A DNA stretch of 57,996 bases from Bradyrhizobium sp. YR681 (GCF_000282615.1 NZ_AKIY01000202.1:1-57996); one strand, 5' to 3'. Counted from the stretch's first letter, positions 35,462-44,857 are shown. A program made the numbers and translations. Notes: a model not told the origin generated them from the sequence alone.

Positions 35462-36892
35462 ATGGTTGCTAATCCCCTGGACCACCGCAACATGCGAGGC
35501 GCCTGGGGACTCTTCGTGGCCGTGATGGATGCTGAACCCGCAACGACCGGACCGGCCGGACTGATCGCGCGGCTGCGGGCCAGGTTGACGGGCGGATCGA
35601 GCGAAGCGTCGCTGACGCGGCGGTTGGCCGGCACCATCTTCATCATCCGCGTCATCAGCGCCGGCCTTGCCTATTTCTCGCAGGTGCTGCTGGCGCGCTG
35701 GATGGGCACGTCCGACTACGGCATCTATGTCTATGTCTGGACCTGGGTGCTGCTGCTCGGCAGCATGATGGACTTTGGCATTTCGGCGTCTGCACAGAAG
35801 ATCATCCCGGAGTACCGCACCGGCGGCGAGCATGCGCTGCTGCGCGGCTTTCTTTCCGGCAGCCGCTGGCTGGTCTTTGCGGTGTCCGCACTGGTGTCGC
35901 TCGGGCTTGCCGGCATCGTCAAATTGCTGTCGCCCTGGATCGATCCGGCCGAGGTGCTGCCGCTCTATATCGGCTGCATGACGCTGCCGGCCTTCGTCGT
36001 CGCCAACACCCAGGACGGCATTGCGCGCTCGCATGACTGGATGCAGCTCGGCCTGATGCCGCAATTCATCATCCGCCAGGCGCTGATCATCGGCATCACG
36101 GCCGCGGCCTTCCTGCTCGGTTACCATCTCGGCGCGGTCGCCGCGATGGTCGCGAGTGCCGGCGCGGTCTGGATCGCGATGACCGGGCAGATGGTGGTGC
36201 TGAACCGCAAGCTCGCCGATCACATCGAACCCGGCCCCAAGACCTATGACGTCCGAGGCTGGCTCGCGGTGTCGCTGCCCATCCTGCTGGTCGAGAGTTT
36301 TTACCTGCTGCTGTCCTACACCGACGTGCTGGTGCTCCAGCAATTCCGGCCGTCCGACGAGGTCGGCGTCTATTTCGCTGTCGTGAAGACGCTGGCACTG
36401 GTGTCCTTCATTCATTACGCAATGTCGGCGACCACGGCGCACCGCTTCGCCGAATACAACGCTGCCGGCGACAAGGTGCGCCTGTCGGCCTATGTCGCGC
36501 ATGCCATCAACTGGACGTTCTGGCCGTCGCTGGCGGCGACCATCGTGCTGCTCGCGCTCGGCAAGCCGCTGCTCTGGCTGTTCGGACCGCAATTCACCGT
36601 CGGCTACGACATCATGTTCGTCGCCGCAATCGGCCTCGTGGTGCGCTCCGCGATCGGCCCGGTCGAGCGCCTGCTCAACATGCTCGGCCAGCAGAAGATC
36701 TGCGCCCTGGCCTACGCGCTGGCCTTCGTGATGAACGTCGTGCTCTGCATCGCGCTGGTGCCGCGCTTCGGCGGCCACGGCGCCGCGGCGGCGACCTCGA
36801 TCTCGCTCAGCTTCGAGACGGTGCTGCTGTTCTGGATCGTGCGGCAGCGGCTCGGTCTGCACGTGCTGGCGTTCGGACGCCGCACGGCCTAG
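35462..36892 (+). CDS. Polysaccharide flippase (Wzx/MATE-like) membrane protein
   Basis: This 476-aa protein has about 12-14 hydrophobic helices and the N-terminal pattern FIIRVISAGLAYFSQVLLAR then WMGTSDYGIYVYVW. This is typical of O-antigen or exopolysaccharide flippases that move lipid-linked repeat units across the inner membrane. No strong ribosome-binding site precedes ATG 35462; ATG 35525 (MDAEPATTG) is a likely alternative. No glycosyltransferases are adjacent, so the glycan is unknown. It converges on the LysR gene with 12 bp between stops. Confidence 0.87.
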   Translation: MVANPLDHRNMRGAWGLFVAVMDAEPATTGPAGLIARLRARLTGGSSEASLTRRLAGTIFIIRVISAGLAYFSQVLLARWMGTSDYGIYVYVWTWVLLLGSMMDFGISASAQKIIPEYRTGGEHALLRGFLSGSRWLVFAVSALVSLGLAGIVKLLSPWIDPAEVLPLYIGCMTLPAFVVANTQDGIARSHDWMQLGLMPQFIIRQALIIGITAAAFLLGYHLGAVAAMVASAGAVWIAMTGQMVVLNRKLADHIEPGPKTYDVRGWLAVSLPILLVESFYLLLSYTDVLVLQQFRPSDEVGVYFAVVKTLALVSFIHYAMSATTAHRFAEYNAAGDKVRLSAYVAHAINWTFWPSLAATIVLLALGKPLLWLFGPQFTVGYDIMFVAAIGLVVRSAIGPVERLLNMLGQQKICALAYALAFVMNVVLCIALVPRFGGHGAAAATSISLSFETVLLFWIVRQRLGLHVLAFGRRTA

Positions 36893-36904
36893 GCCGCCCC
36901 GCCC

Positions 36905-37879
36905 TCAGCCGCTTTGAAATGCGACGACCGCGGCATCCGCCACCAGCAGCGCGTCGAGCATCTTGCGGCCTGACATGTCCGCCTGCATCAGCGGGTCGGA
37001 CTTGAACATCGCCTTGAGATAGCTCGAGACGGCGCGGATGCGCGGCACGAACTGGAGATCGCTGTGGACGTTGATCCAGACGTCCCGCGTCGTCGACATC
37101 TTCTCGTGCAACACCGGAACCAGATCGCTGCGGCCGGCCACCGCGAAGCTCGGCAGCAGCACGAGGCCGATGCCGCCCGCCGCGGCGTTCATCTGCGCGA
37201 TCATGCTGTTGGAGTGAAAGCTGACCGGAGGATTGCGGATGATGTCGTCGAGCCAGCGCACCGAGTCGAGCTGGATCAGATCGTCGATGTAGGTGACGAA
37301 GCTGTGGCGCGCGAGGTCCGCGGGCCGTTCGGGCATGCCCTCGCGTGCCAGATAATCCTGTGAGCCGTAGAGGCCGAGCTGAAAGCTGCCGAGTCGCTCG
37401 GACACCATGCCCTGTCCCGGCGGACGGAAGAAGCTGAGGAAGAGATCGGCCTCGCGGCGATTGACCGAGACCGCCTGCGGCGAGGTCAGGAGCTCGACGG
37501 TAAGATCGGGATAACGTTGCCGCAGTGGGGCGAAGCGGAATGCGAGATAGAGCGAGGCGATGCCCTCCATCGTCGCGAGCCTGACCCGTCCCGCCATCCG
37601 GCTGCCGCCGCGCTGCACGTCCTGATGCATCGCAATGACAGCGCTCTCGATCCGCTCGGCGTGACAAAGCAGGCGCTCGCCGGCTTCGTTGACCCGCAAC
37701 CCCTGCGGCGAGCGCTCGAACAGCGTCGCGCCGAGCGCGCATTCGAGATGCGCGATGCGCCGGCTGATAGTGGATTGGTCGACCCGCAGACGCTTGGCCG
37801 CGCTGCCGAGGCTGCCGCCACGCGCCGCGTGAAGGAATATTTTGAGGTCGTCCCAGTCGAGTGAGTTGAACTCCTGCAT
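36905..37879 (-). CDS. LysR-family transcriptional regulator of the nitrilase cluster
   Basis: The 324-aa product has the N-terminal winged helix-turn-helix (WDDLKIFLHAARGGSLGSAA, then RLRVDQSTISRRIAHLE) and a C-terminal effector domain. The start at 37879 follows GGAGGGGGC; the frame is open to 37897. It is divergent from the nitrilase gene with a 136-bp gap containing a 20-bp palindrome, the usual arrangement for a LysR regulator controlling the neighbouring operon. The effector is probably a nitrile or its acid product, by inference. Confidence 0.92.
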   Translation of the reverse strand: MQEFNSLDWDDLKIFLHAARGGSLGSAAKRLRVDQSTISRRIAHLECALGATLFERSPQGLRVNEAGERLLCHAERIESAVIAMHQDVQRGGSRMAGRVRLATMEGIASLYLAFRFAPLRQRYPDLTVELLTSPQAVSVNRREADLFLSFFRPPGQGMVSERLGSFQLGLYGSQDYLAREGMPERPADLARHSFVTYIDDLIQLDSVRWLDDIIRNPPVSFHSNSMIAQMNAAAGGIGLVLLPSFAVAGRSDLVPVLHEKMSTTRDVWINVHSDLQFVPRIRAVSSYLKAMFKSDPLMQADMSGRKMLDALLVADAAVVAFQSG

Positions 37880-37937
37880 GCCCCCTCCAAACAGCAAGCG
37901 TTGTGCCAGCGAGATACGGTGGGACGGATTGTCGCCC

Positions 37938-37957
37938 CCTGCAAGCCGTCTTGCAGG
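37938..37957. promoter_or_regulatory. Candidate LysR operator palindrome
   Basis: CCTGCAAG-CCGT-CTTGCAGG is a perfect 8-bp inverted repeat in the LysR-nitrilase divergent region, 58 bp before the nitrilase ATG. It is framed by direct copies of GGATTGTC at 37926 and 37956. Confidence 0.65.
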
Positions 37958-38015
37958 ATTGTCTGTATCGAGGCCCCGGGGAGCCCACTAGCCTGTCCTG
38001 AACAAGGACAAAGCC

Positions 38016-39038
38016 ATGCTTCCCCGCTTCAAGGCCGCCGCGGTCCATGCCGCGCCGGTGTTTCTCGACCGCTCGGCGACCACAAAAAAGGCAATCTCGC
38101 TCATCCGTGAGGCAGCCGCCGCCGGCGCCGAAATCGTGGCATTTTCCGAGACGTTCATTCCCGCATTCCCGGTATGGGCTGCGCTCTGGGCTCCGATCGA
38201 CAATCACGACCTGTTCGTCCGCATGGCGGACCAGTCGGTGCTGGTCGACGGCCCCGAGATCAAGGCGATCCGCGACGAAGCGCGTGCGCTCGGCGTCGTG
38301 GTGTCGATCGGCATCAGCGAGAAGTCGCCGGCGAGCGTCGGTGCCATCTGGAATACCAACCTGTTGATCGGCGAGGACGGCGAGATCCTCAACCATCACC
38401 GCAAGCTGGTGCCGACCTTCTACGAGAAGCTGATCTGGAGCAGCGGCGACGGCGCGGGCCTGCGCGTGGTCGACACCAGGCTCGGCAGGATCGGGCAACT
38501 GATCTGCGGCGAGAACACCAACCCGTTGGCACGCTATTCGCTGATGGCGCAGGGTGAGCAGCTTCATATTTCGAGCTGGCCGCCGGTGTGGCCGACCCGC
38601 CGGCCGGCCGGTGGCGGCAATTACCACATCGCCGCAGCAACCCGGATCCGGGCGAGCGCGCATTGCTTCGAGGCCAAGGTATTCGGCCTCGTCACCGCCG
38701 GCGTGCTCGACAAGGCGGCGCGCGACATGCTGGTGGCGCGCGATGCCGCTGCCGCCGCAGTGCTCGACGCGACGCCGCGCGCGGAAACCTTCTTCCTCGA
38801 TCCGACCGGGGAGCAGATCGGCGAGGCGCTTCGCGACGACGAAGGCATCCTCTACGCCGAGATCGACCTCAACCGCTGCGTCGAGCCAAAGCAGTTCCAC
38901 GACGTGGTCGGCTACTACAACCGCTTCGACATTTTCGACCTCAGGGTCGATCGCCGCCGGCTCAACCCGGTGTCGTTCACCGGGGGGGCCGCGACACAGC
39001 CGGACGCGGCAAGCGATCACATCGATGCCGGGTCGTGA
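38016..39038 (+). CDS. Nitrilase (aliphatic/arylacetonitrile type)
   Basis: The 340-aa enzyme hydrolyses a nitrile to the acid and ammonia. The Glu-Lys-Cys triad is E45 (AFSETFIPAFPVW), K130 (NHHRKLVPTFYEKL) and C164 (LICGENTNPLARY); the CGEN context and length are those of true nitrilases rather than amidases. The ATG follows AAGGAC. Genes for a Liv-type importer start 34 bp downstream, so uptake of the nitrile, amide or acid is probably coupled. The exact substrate cannot be told from sequence. Confidence 0.93.
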   Translation: MLPRFKAAAVHAAPVFLDRSATTKKAISLIREAAAAGAEIVAFSETFIPAFPVWAALWAPIDNHDLFVRMADQSVLVDGPEIKAIRDEARALGVVVSIGISEKSPASVGAIWNTNLLIGEDGEILNHHRKLVPTFYEKLIWSSGDGAGLRVVDTRLGRIGQLICGENTNPLARYSLMAQGEQLHISSWPPVWPTRRPAGGGNYHIAAATRIRASAHCFEAKVFGLVTAGVLDKAARDMLVARDAAAAAVLDATPRAETFFLDPTGEQIGEALRDDEGILYAEIDLNRCVEPKQFHDVVGYYNRFDIFDLRVDRRRLNPVSFTGGAATQPDAASDHIDAGS

Positions 39039-39072
39039 GCCCGGCCCTGTCTCCAACCATGGAAGGTGAGTC

Positions 39073-40392
39073 ATGAAGTTTGACCGTCGTCAGATCCTGC
39101 TCGGAAGCGCCGGCGCCGCCGCCGGCCTGATGCTTCCGGCCAGCGCAGCCTGGGCCCAGACTCCGGCGAGCATCGGCACCTTCCCGGACGGCGTCACCGC
39201 GGACTCGGTATTCGTCGGATTGACCATTCCGCTCACCGGCGTGTTCTCCGGCGACGGCGGCGACCTCAAGCTCGGCTACGAGCTCGCGATCGCGCAGATC
39301 AATGCGGGCAGCGACGCCGCGAAGACATGGGGATTGCAGGGCAAGGGCGTGCTCGGCCGCCAGATCCGCTACAAGGTGTCGGACACCGAAGGAAAGCCCA
39401 ATCTCGACGTCCAGAGCGCCACGCAGTTCATCCAGCGCGACAAGGCGATCATGGTGTCCGGCTCGGTGTCGAGCGCCAGTGCCATCGCGCTCGAAGAGCT
39501 CGGCTCGCGCGAGAAGGTGCTGTACATGGTCGGCATCGCCGGCTCCAACGACATCACCGGCAAGAACTGCCAGCGCTACGGCTTCCGCTCGCAGCAGAAC
39601 GCCTACATGGCCGCGAAGGCGCTCGCGCCGGTCGTCGCCAAGGCGCTCGGCAAGAACATGAAGACCGCCTTCCTGGTGCCGGACTACACCTACGGCCACA
39701 CTGTGTATGACAGCTTCGCGAAGTTCTCGAAGGAACAGGGCTGGCAGCAGGTCGCCAAGGAGGTGGTTCCGCTCGGCACCACCGACTATTCCTCGGCGCT
39801 GCTCAACATCGCCAACAGCGGCGCCGACGTATTCGTCAACATCGCCTTCGGCGCCGACGCGGTCGCTTCCACCAAGCAGGCCGAGCAGTTCGGCGTGCTC
39901 AAGCGCATGAAGCTGGTGGTGCCGAACCTGTCCTCGTTCCAGGACAAGGAGCTCGGCGCCGAGATCATGCAGGGCGTCTATGGCAGCTGCGACTTCTGGT
40001 GGACGTTGTCGGATCGCTATCCGCTGGCGAAGGGCTTCGTCGACGCCTTCGTCGCCCAGAACAAGTACCATCCGCGCTGGGGCGCCCATATCGGCTACAT
40101 GCAGACCTATCTCTGGGCGCTGACGGTGGAGCGCGTGAAGAGCTTCAATCCGGTCGAGATCATCAAGGCCATGGAGGCCTCGAAGGACGCTCCTTACGAG
40201 ACCACGATCGGCAAGGTCTATTTCCGTGCCGAGGATCACCAGATGGTGCGTCCGATCCCGATCCTGCGCGGCAAGGCGCCGGCCGAGATGAAGGGGCCTG
40301 AGGACTATTACGAGATCGTCGACGTCGCCGAAGGCGAGAGCGTGATGAACCCGCCGGACCAGTTCGGCTGCAAGCTCGGCCCCTATATCTGA
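39073..40392 (+). CDS. ABC importer substrate-binding protein (LivK/urea-amide type)
   Basis: The 439-aa periplasmic protein is of the type-I branched-chain amino-acid/amide binding fold. It starts MKFDRRQILLGSAGAAAGLM, with RRQIL suggesting Tat export, and cleaves near AWAQ. VGLTIPLTGVFSGDGGDLKLGY is the first binding lobe. It follows the nitrilase by 34 bp and precedes the permease by 6 bp. Ligand may be the nitrilase substrate or product; this rests on operon context. Confidence 0.9.
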   Translation: MKFDRRQILLGSAGAAAGLMLPASAAWAQTPASIGTFPDGVTADSVFVGLTIPLTGVFSGDGGDLKLGYELAIAQINAGSDAAKTWGLQGKGVLGRQIRYKVSDTEGKPNLDVQSATQFIQRDKAIMVSGSVSSASAIALEELGSREKVLYMVGIAGSNDITGKNCQRYGFRSQQNAYMAAKALAPVVAKALGKNMKTAFLVPDYTYGHTVYDSFAKFSKEQGWQQVAKEVVPLGTTDYSSALLNIANSGADVFVNIAFGADAVASTKQAEQFGVLKRMKLVVPNLSSFQDKELGAEIMQGVYGSCDFWWTLSDRYPLAKGFVDAFVAQNKYHPRWGAHIGYMQTYLWALTVERVKSFNPVEIIKAMEASKDAPYETTIGKVYFRAEDHQMVRPIPILRGKAPAEMKGPEDYYEIVDVAEGESVMNPPDQFGCKLGPYI

Positions 40393-40398
40393 GCCGCG

Positions 40399-41277
40399 AT
40401 GATGCCGAGCTGGCCCGCCCTCGCCTCGCAGGCCTTCAACGGCCTCGCCCTCGGTTCGCTGCTGGCGCTCGTCAGCAGCGGCCTGACCATCATCCTCGGC
40501 ACGCTCGGCGTGCTGAACTTCGCGCATGGCGCATTGTTCGCCGTCGGCGCCTATGCCGCCTTCGTCATGCTGCAATATACCCAGTCGTTCCTGCTCGCGA
40601 TCGCGGTCGGATGCGGCTTCATGCTGGTGCTCGGTTTCCTGCTCGAGCGCCTCATCATCCGCTTCTTCTACGGCCGGCCGCATGAAGACCAGATCCTGGT
40701 GACCTATGGCATCGGGATCGTGCTCGTGGAGTGCGTGCGGGCAACCTTCGGCGGCAATGCGCAGCGCGTGCCGACCCCGTCATGGGGACAGGGCGCCACG
40801 CAGCTCGGCTTCCTGATCTATCCGACCTATCGTCTCCAGCTCATCGCCATCATCGCAACGCTGCTGGTCGGGCTCTATCTCGTGCTCTACCGTACCTCGA
40901 TGGGCCTCGTGGTTCGGGCCGGAATCGAGAACCCCGGCATGGTCGGCATTCTCGGCATCAATCTGCGCCGCACGTTCCTGCTGGTGTTCGCGATCGGCGT
41001 CGTCGCGGTTGGTCTTGCCGGCATGCTGTACGCGCCGGTGGTGGCGGTGACGCCCGACATGGGCGCCAACTTCATGGCGCAGTCCTTCGTCGTGATCGTG
41101 CTCGGCGGCCTCGGCTCGTTCCCGGGCGCGGTGATCGGCGGACTGATCGCCGGCGAGATCGTCAGTCTCACCAGCGCGTTCAACTCCTCCTATTCGGAAG
41201 TGATGCTCTACGCGCTGATGGCGCTGCTCCTGGTGCTGCGTCCGCAGGGCCTGTTCGGCTCGGAAGGACGGGTATGA
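40399..41277 (+). CDS. ABC importer permease, LivH type
   Basis: The 292-aa inner-membrane protein has about eight helices and the LivH signatures ALGSLLALVSSGLTIILGTL, NFAHGALFAVGAY and VLGGLGSFPGAVIGGLIAGE. ATGs at 40399 and 40402 are both possible. Its TGA overlaps the ATG of the following fusion gene (ATGA), indicating translational coupling. It pairs with the LivM half of the next protein. Confidence 0.92.
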   Translation: MMPSWPALASQAFNGLALGSLLALVSSGLTIILGTLGVLNFAHGALFAVGAYAAFVMLQYTQSFLLAIAVGCGFMLVLGFLLERLIIRFFYGRPHEDQILVTYGIGIVLVECVRATFGGNAQRVPTPSWGQGATQLGFLIYPTYRLQLIAIIATLLVGLYLVLYRTSMGLVVRAGIENPGMVGILGINLRRTFLLVFAIGVVAVGLAGMLYAPVVAVTPDMGANFMAQSFVVIVLGGLGSFPGAVIGGLIAGEIVSLTSAFNSSYSEVMLYALMALLLVLRPQGLFGSEGRV

Positions 41278-43151
41278 GCGAGCCGCGATCGGACGGGCTG
41301 CGGAGCCACATTCCGGAGCTCGCGATTCTTGCCACGCTGATTGCGGCACCGGTCGTGCTGCCGCATCTCGGCTTTTCCATCGACCTGCTGACGCGGGTGC
41401 TGAACTGGGGGCTGATCGGGCTCGGCTTCGACATCCTGTTCGGCCTCGCCGGCCTCCTGTCGTTCGGCCAGGCCGCGTTCTACGGCGTCGGCGGCTTCGT
41501 CACCGCGTATCTGCTGGTTTCGGGCGTGCTGAGCAGCGTGTGGCTGGCGCTCGCCGCCGGCACGATATCGGCCGGCGCGTTCGGTCTCGTCGTCGGCTGG
41601 CTCGCGGTGCGCCGCATCGGCATCTACTTCACGATGATCACGCTCGCCTTCGGCCAGATGGCCTATTTCATCGAGAACTCGCCGCTGTCGCATTATACCG
41701 GCGGCGAGAACGGCATTCCCGGCGTGCCGGTGCCGGTGCTCGGCTTCGGCGAGCACGCCATCCGCGTCAGTGCCGGCTGGCCGATGTACGTGCTGTTCGC
41801 GGTGATCTTCTTCGGCGGCTACGTGCTGGCGCGCCGCATCGTCCGCTCGCCGGTCGGCGCGATCCTGCTGGCGATCAAGGAGAACACCGCGCGTGTCGCG
41901 ATGCTCGGCCACAACGTGCCGGCCTACAAGCTCACCGCCTTCGTCATCGCTGCGCTCTATGCCGGGCTTGCCGGCGGCCTGCTCGGCTCGTTCCAGAGCT
42001 ACATGCCGCCGGATGCCTTCTCGCTGGAGACGTCCGGCCAGCTCGTGGTCCAGACCATCGTCGGCGGCGCCAACACCCTGATCGGACCGCTGGTCGGCGC
42101 CGCGGTCTGGCTGTGGCTGCGCGACAATCTCCAGCTCATCCCCGGCCTCACCACGCTGTGGAAGCTGGTGCTCGGCATCGCCTTCATCGTCCTGGTGATC
42201 GGCCTGCGCCGCGGCATCTGCGGCGAGATCATCCATTGGTGGACCGAACGCCGGACGCTCGCCGCGCGGCAGGCCGCGGAGGCCGTGACCGAAGCGATCG
42301 AAGCGAGCGGCAGCGCAACGAAGACGGGATCGAGCCGGACTCGCGATGCCACCCTGCCGCTGCCGTCGCCTGTTACCGGCGACAGCGATATCGCGCTGGA
42401 GGCGCGCGCACTGGCGCGGCACTATGGTGGGCTGAAGGCGGTCGACGGCGTCTCGTTCAAGGTGCGCTGCGGCTCCATTCATGCCGTGATCGGCCCGAAC
42501 GGCGCCGGAAAGAGCACGCTGTTCAAGATGCTGCTCGACGAGGTCAGCCCGACCTCCGGCGATGTGCTGCTGTTCGGATCGCAGGTCACCGGCCACGGTG
42601 TCAGCCGCGCCGCGCAGTTCGGCATCGCCAAATCCAACCAGTTGAACCAACTCTTCCCGAACCTCTCGGTGCGCAAGAATCTGCGCATCGCTGCGCTCGC
42701 GCGCCGCCGCGGACCGTTGCGCATCGACCTGCTGCGCACCGCCGACAGCCTGCCGGACGTGGAAGCGCAGATCGACGCGATCATGATCCTGCTCGACCTG
42801 ACCGCCCGCGCCGATACGCCAACGCACATCCTCGCTTATGGCGAGAAGCGGCGGCTCGAGATCGGCATGGCGCTGGCCACCAGCCCGAAGGTGCTGCTGC
42901 TCGACGAACCGCTCGCCGGCATGAGCCCGTCGGAGCGCGCTGCGACCTGCGCGCTGATCCGCGACATCGCGCAGACCTGCACCATCGTCATCGTCGAGCA
43001 CGATCTCGACGCGATCTTCGGCCTCGCCGAGCGCATCACCGTGCTCTACGAGGGCCGCCTGCTGGCCGACGGCTCCGCCGACGAGATCCGCGGCAACCAG
43101 CAGGTCCAGGACGCCTATCTCGGAGGGCTTCACGCGCATGAGCCTGCTTGA
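41274..43151 (+). CDS. Fused LivM permease and LivG ATPase
   Basis: One 625-aa reading frame joins a LivM-type permease (about residues 1-330, with FGLAGLLSFGQAAFYGVGGF) to a LivG-type ATPase (about 375-625). The ATPase has Walker A GPNGAGKST at 407, a divergent signature LAYGEKRRLEIG and Walker B VLLLDEPLAGM. A charged, Ala/Glu/Arg-rich linker (about 330-370) connects them. No stop or frameshift separates the parts. In most organisms they are separate genes. The protein overlaps LivH by 4 nt and LivF by 14 nt. Confidence 0.92.
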   Translation: MSEPRSDGLRSHIPELAILATLIAAPVVLPHLGFSIDLLTRVLNWGLIGLGFDILFGLAGLLSFGQAAFYGVGGFVTAYLLVSGVLSSVWLALAAGTISAGAFGLVVGWLAVRRIGIYFTMITLAFGQMAYFIENSPLSHYTGGENGIPGVPVPVLGFGEHAIRVSAGWPMYVLFAVIFFGGYVLARRIVRSPVGAILLAIKENTARVAMLGHNVPAYKLTAFVIAALYAGLAGGLLGSFQSYMPPDAFSLETSGQLVVQTIVGGANTLIGPLVGAAVWLWLRDNLQLIPGLTTLWKLVLGIAFIVLVIGLRRGICGEIIHWWTERRTLAARQAAEAVTEAIEASGSATKTGSSRTRDATLPLPSPVTGDSDIALEARALARHYGGLKAVDGVSFKVRCGSIHAVIGPNGAGKSTLFKMLLDEVSPTSGDVLLFGSQVTGHGVSRAAQFGIAKSNQLNQLFPNLSVRKNLRIAALARRRGPLRIDLLRTADSLPDVEAQIDAIMILLDLTARADTPTHILAYGEKRRLEIGMALATSPKVLLLDEPLAGMSPSERAATCALIRDIAQTCTIVIVEHDLDAIFGLAERITVLYEGRLLADGSADEIRGNQQVQDAYLGGLHAHEPA

Positions 43152-43842
43152 AGTCGACCGCATCAACACGCTCTACGGCGACTCCCACGTGCTGTTCGAC
43201 CTCTCGATCCGGGTCGAGGAAGGCGAGGTCGTGGCGCTGCTCGGCCGCAACGGCGCCGGCAAGACCACGACGCTGCGCTCGATCATGGGCGTGCTGGCGC
43301 CGAAGAGCGGTGAGATCCGGCTCGACGGCAAGACGATCAGCGGGCAGTCGCCGTCCGCGATCGCCAATCTGGGTGTGCAGCTTGTCCCTGAGGAACGGGC
43401 GATCTTCGGCGGACTGACGGTGGAGGAGAACCTGCGCATCGCCGCACTGACCGCGCCGAACGCCTGGTCGTTCGAGCGCATCTACGGCGTGTTTCCGCGC
43501 CTGAAGGAGCGCCGCAAGTCACAGGGACGCACGCTGTCGGGCGGCGAGCAGCAGATGCTGTCGATTGCGCGCGCGCTGATCCGGGACGCCCGCATCATCC
43601 TGCTCGACGAACCGTTCGAGGGGCTGGCGCCGCTGATCGTGCGCGACCTCGTCAACGTTGCCGCCAGCCTCGCGCGCGAAGGCCGCACCATGATCGTGAT
43701 CGAGCAGAACGTCGCCGCAGCGCTGAGCTTCGCCACCCGCGTCTACGGCCTCAACAACGGCCACGTGGTATTCGAGGGCACCTCCGCCGAGTTGACCGCC
43801 AACCCCGACCTGGCGCGGGATTTCCTCGGCGTCGGCGCGTGA
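43138..43842 (+). CDS. ABC importer ATPase, LivF type
   Basis: The 234-aa ATPase has Walker A GRNGAGKTT, the signature LSGGEQQMLSIARAL, Walker B IILLDEPFEGLAP and IVIEQN, all typical of LivF. It overlaps the fusion gene by 14 bp and completes the importer: one binding protein, LivH, LivM-LivG and LivF. No terminator-like hairpin is evident in the 170 bp that follow. Confidence 0.93.
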   Translation: MSLLEVDRINTLYGDSHVLFDLSIRVEEGEVVALLGRNGAGKTTTLRSIMGVLAPKSGEIRLDGKTISGQSPSAIANLGVQLVPEERAIFGGLTVEENLRIAALTAPNAWSFERIYGVFPRLKERRKSQGRTLSGGEQQMLSIARALIRDARIILLDEPFEGLAPLIVRDLVNVAASLAREGRTMIVIEQNVAAALSFATRVYGLNNGHVVFEGTSAELTANPDLARDFLGVGA

Positions 43843-43947
43843 CCGCCGCAAACGGCTGTTCCGCAGAGAGGCGCTGATTTGGGTGAAATGACTGCCCGGC
43901 GCCGTGCAGTGGCAAGATTTTTCTTATTTGATCCAGCAGGTTGCATC

Positions 43948-43960
43948 AAAGAGAAATTTT
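43948..43960 (+). promoter_or_regulatory. AAAGAGAAATTTT motif upstream of the TauE gene
   Basis: The 13-bp AT-rich motif lies 51 bp before the TauE start inside a local AT-rich stretch. Its near-twin AAAGAGAAAATTTT occurs at 56257-56270 upstream of cysD, at a similar distance. A shared sulfur-responsive regulator is an inference. Confidence 0.4.
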
Positions 43961-44011
43961 ATTCTACGTCGTATTGCCCGACCGACGAGATAAACCTAAG
44001 ATTCCCCCCGC

Positions 44012-44836
44012 ATGATTGATCCACTCTACGTCGCCTCCGGATTCGGCGTCGGCCTGCTTGTCGGAATGACCGGCGTGGGAGGCGGATCGTTGATGACGCC
44101 GCTCCTGATCCTGCTGTTCGGTGTCCATCCATCGACGGCCGTCGGGACCGACCTGCTTTATGCCGCCGCGACCAAGACCGGCGGCAGCGTGGTGCATGGC
44201 TGGTCGCGCAGCGTGCACTGGCCGGCGGTGCTGCGGCTCGCCTGCGGCAGCCTTCCGGCGAGCGGCCTGACGCTGCTCGTGCTGTGGCAACTCGATCTCA
44301 AGAGCGATTCCGAGCGCAGCCTCGTCAATCTCGTGCTGTGTCTTGCCCTGCTGCTCACCGCGACCTCACTGATCTTCCGCAAGGCGATCATGGAGCGATA
44401 CCGCAGGAAGCTGGAGGGCGTCGACGAACGCACCACCGCCATCGCAACAATCGTCACCGGCATCGTGCTCGGTGTGCTCGTGTCGATCTCGTCGGTCGGC
44501 GCCGGCGCAGTCGGTGTGACCGTGCTGCTGCTGCTCTACCCGCGCCTGCCGATGGCAACCATCGTCGGCTCCGATATCGCCCATGCGGTGCCGCTGACGC
44601 TGGTCGCAGGCATCGGACATTGGGCGCTTGGCGACGTCGATTGGGCGTTGATGGGCGTACTGTTGCTGGGCTCGCTGCCCGGCATCATCGTCGGCAGCTT
44701 CAGTGCGACGCGCGTCCCCGAGACGGTGCTGCGCCTGACGCTTGCCAGCGTGCTGTTCGTGGTCGCCGGCAAGATCATGTTCGCGGAGCTGAACCTGTCG
44801 TCCGCATTCGTGACGGCGCTGGCCTGGACGCATTGA
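44012..44836 (+). CDS. TauE/SafE-family anion exporter (sulfite or sulfoacetate type)
   Basis: The 274-aa membrane protein has about eight helices in two repeats. The first is marked by GVGLLVGMTGVGGGSLMTPL and PSTAVGTDL, the second by GIVLGVLVSISSVGAGAVGV and IVGSDIAHAVPL. Members move sulfite, sulfoacetate or related anions out of the cell. The start is ATG 44012; the leader is AT-rich and carries the motif shared with cysD. A palindromic repeat follows the stop. Confidence 0.9.
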   Translation: MIDPLYVASGFGVGLLVGMTGVGGGSLMTPLLILLFGVHPSTAVGTDLLYAAATKTGGSVVHGWSRSVHWPAVLRLACGSLPASGLTLLVLWQLDLKSDSERSLVNLVLCLALLLTATSLIFRKAIMERYRRKLEGVDERTTAIATIVTGIVLGVLVSISSVGAGAVGVTVLLLLYPRLPMATIVGSDIAHAVPLTLVAGIGHWALGDVDWALMGVLLLGSLPGIIVGSFSATRVPETVLRLTLASVLFVVAGKIMFAELNLSSAFVTALAWTH

Positions 44837-44857
44837 GCGGAGACTGCGCACAGGTCT

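Noticed and set aside
34520..36862. 780-aa minus-strand frame opposite the flippase and DsbD-like genes
   Set aside because: It crosses three real genes and has no family signature.
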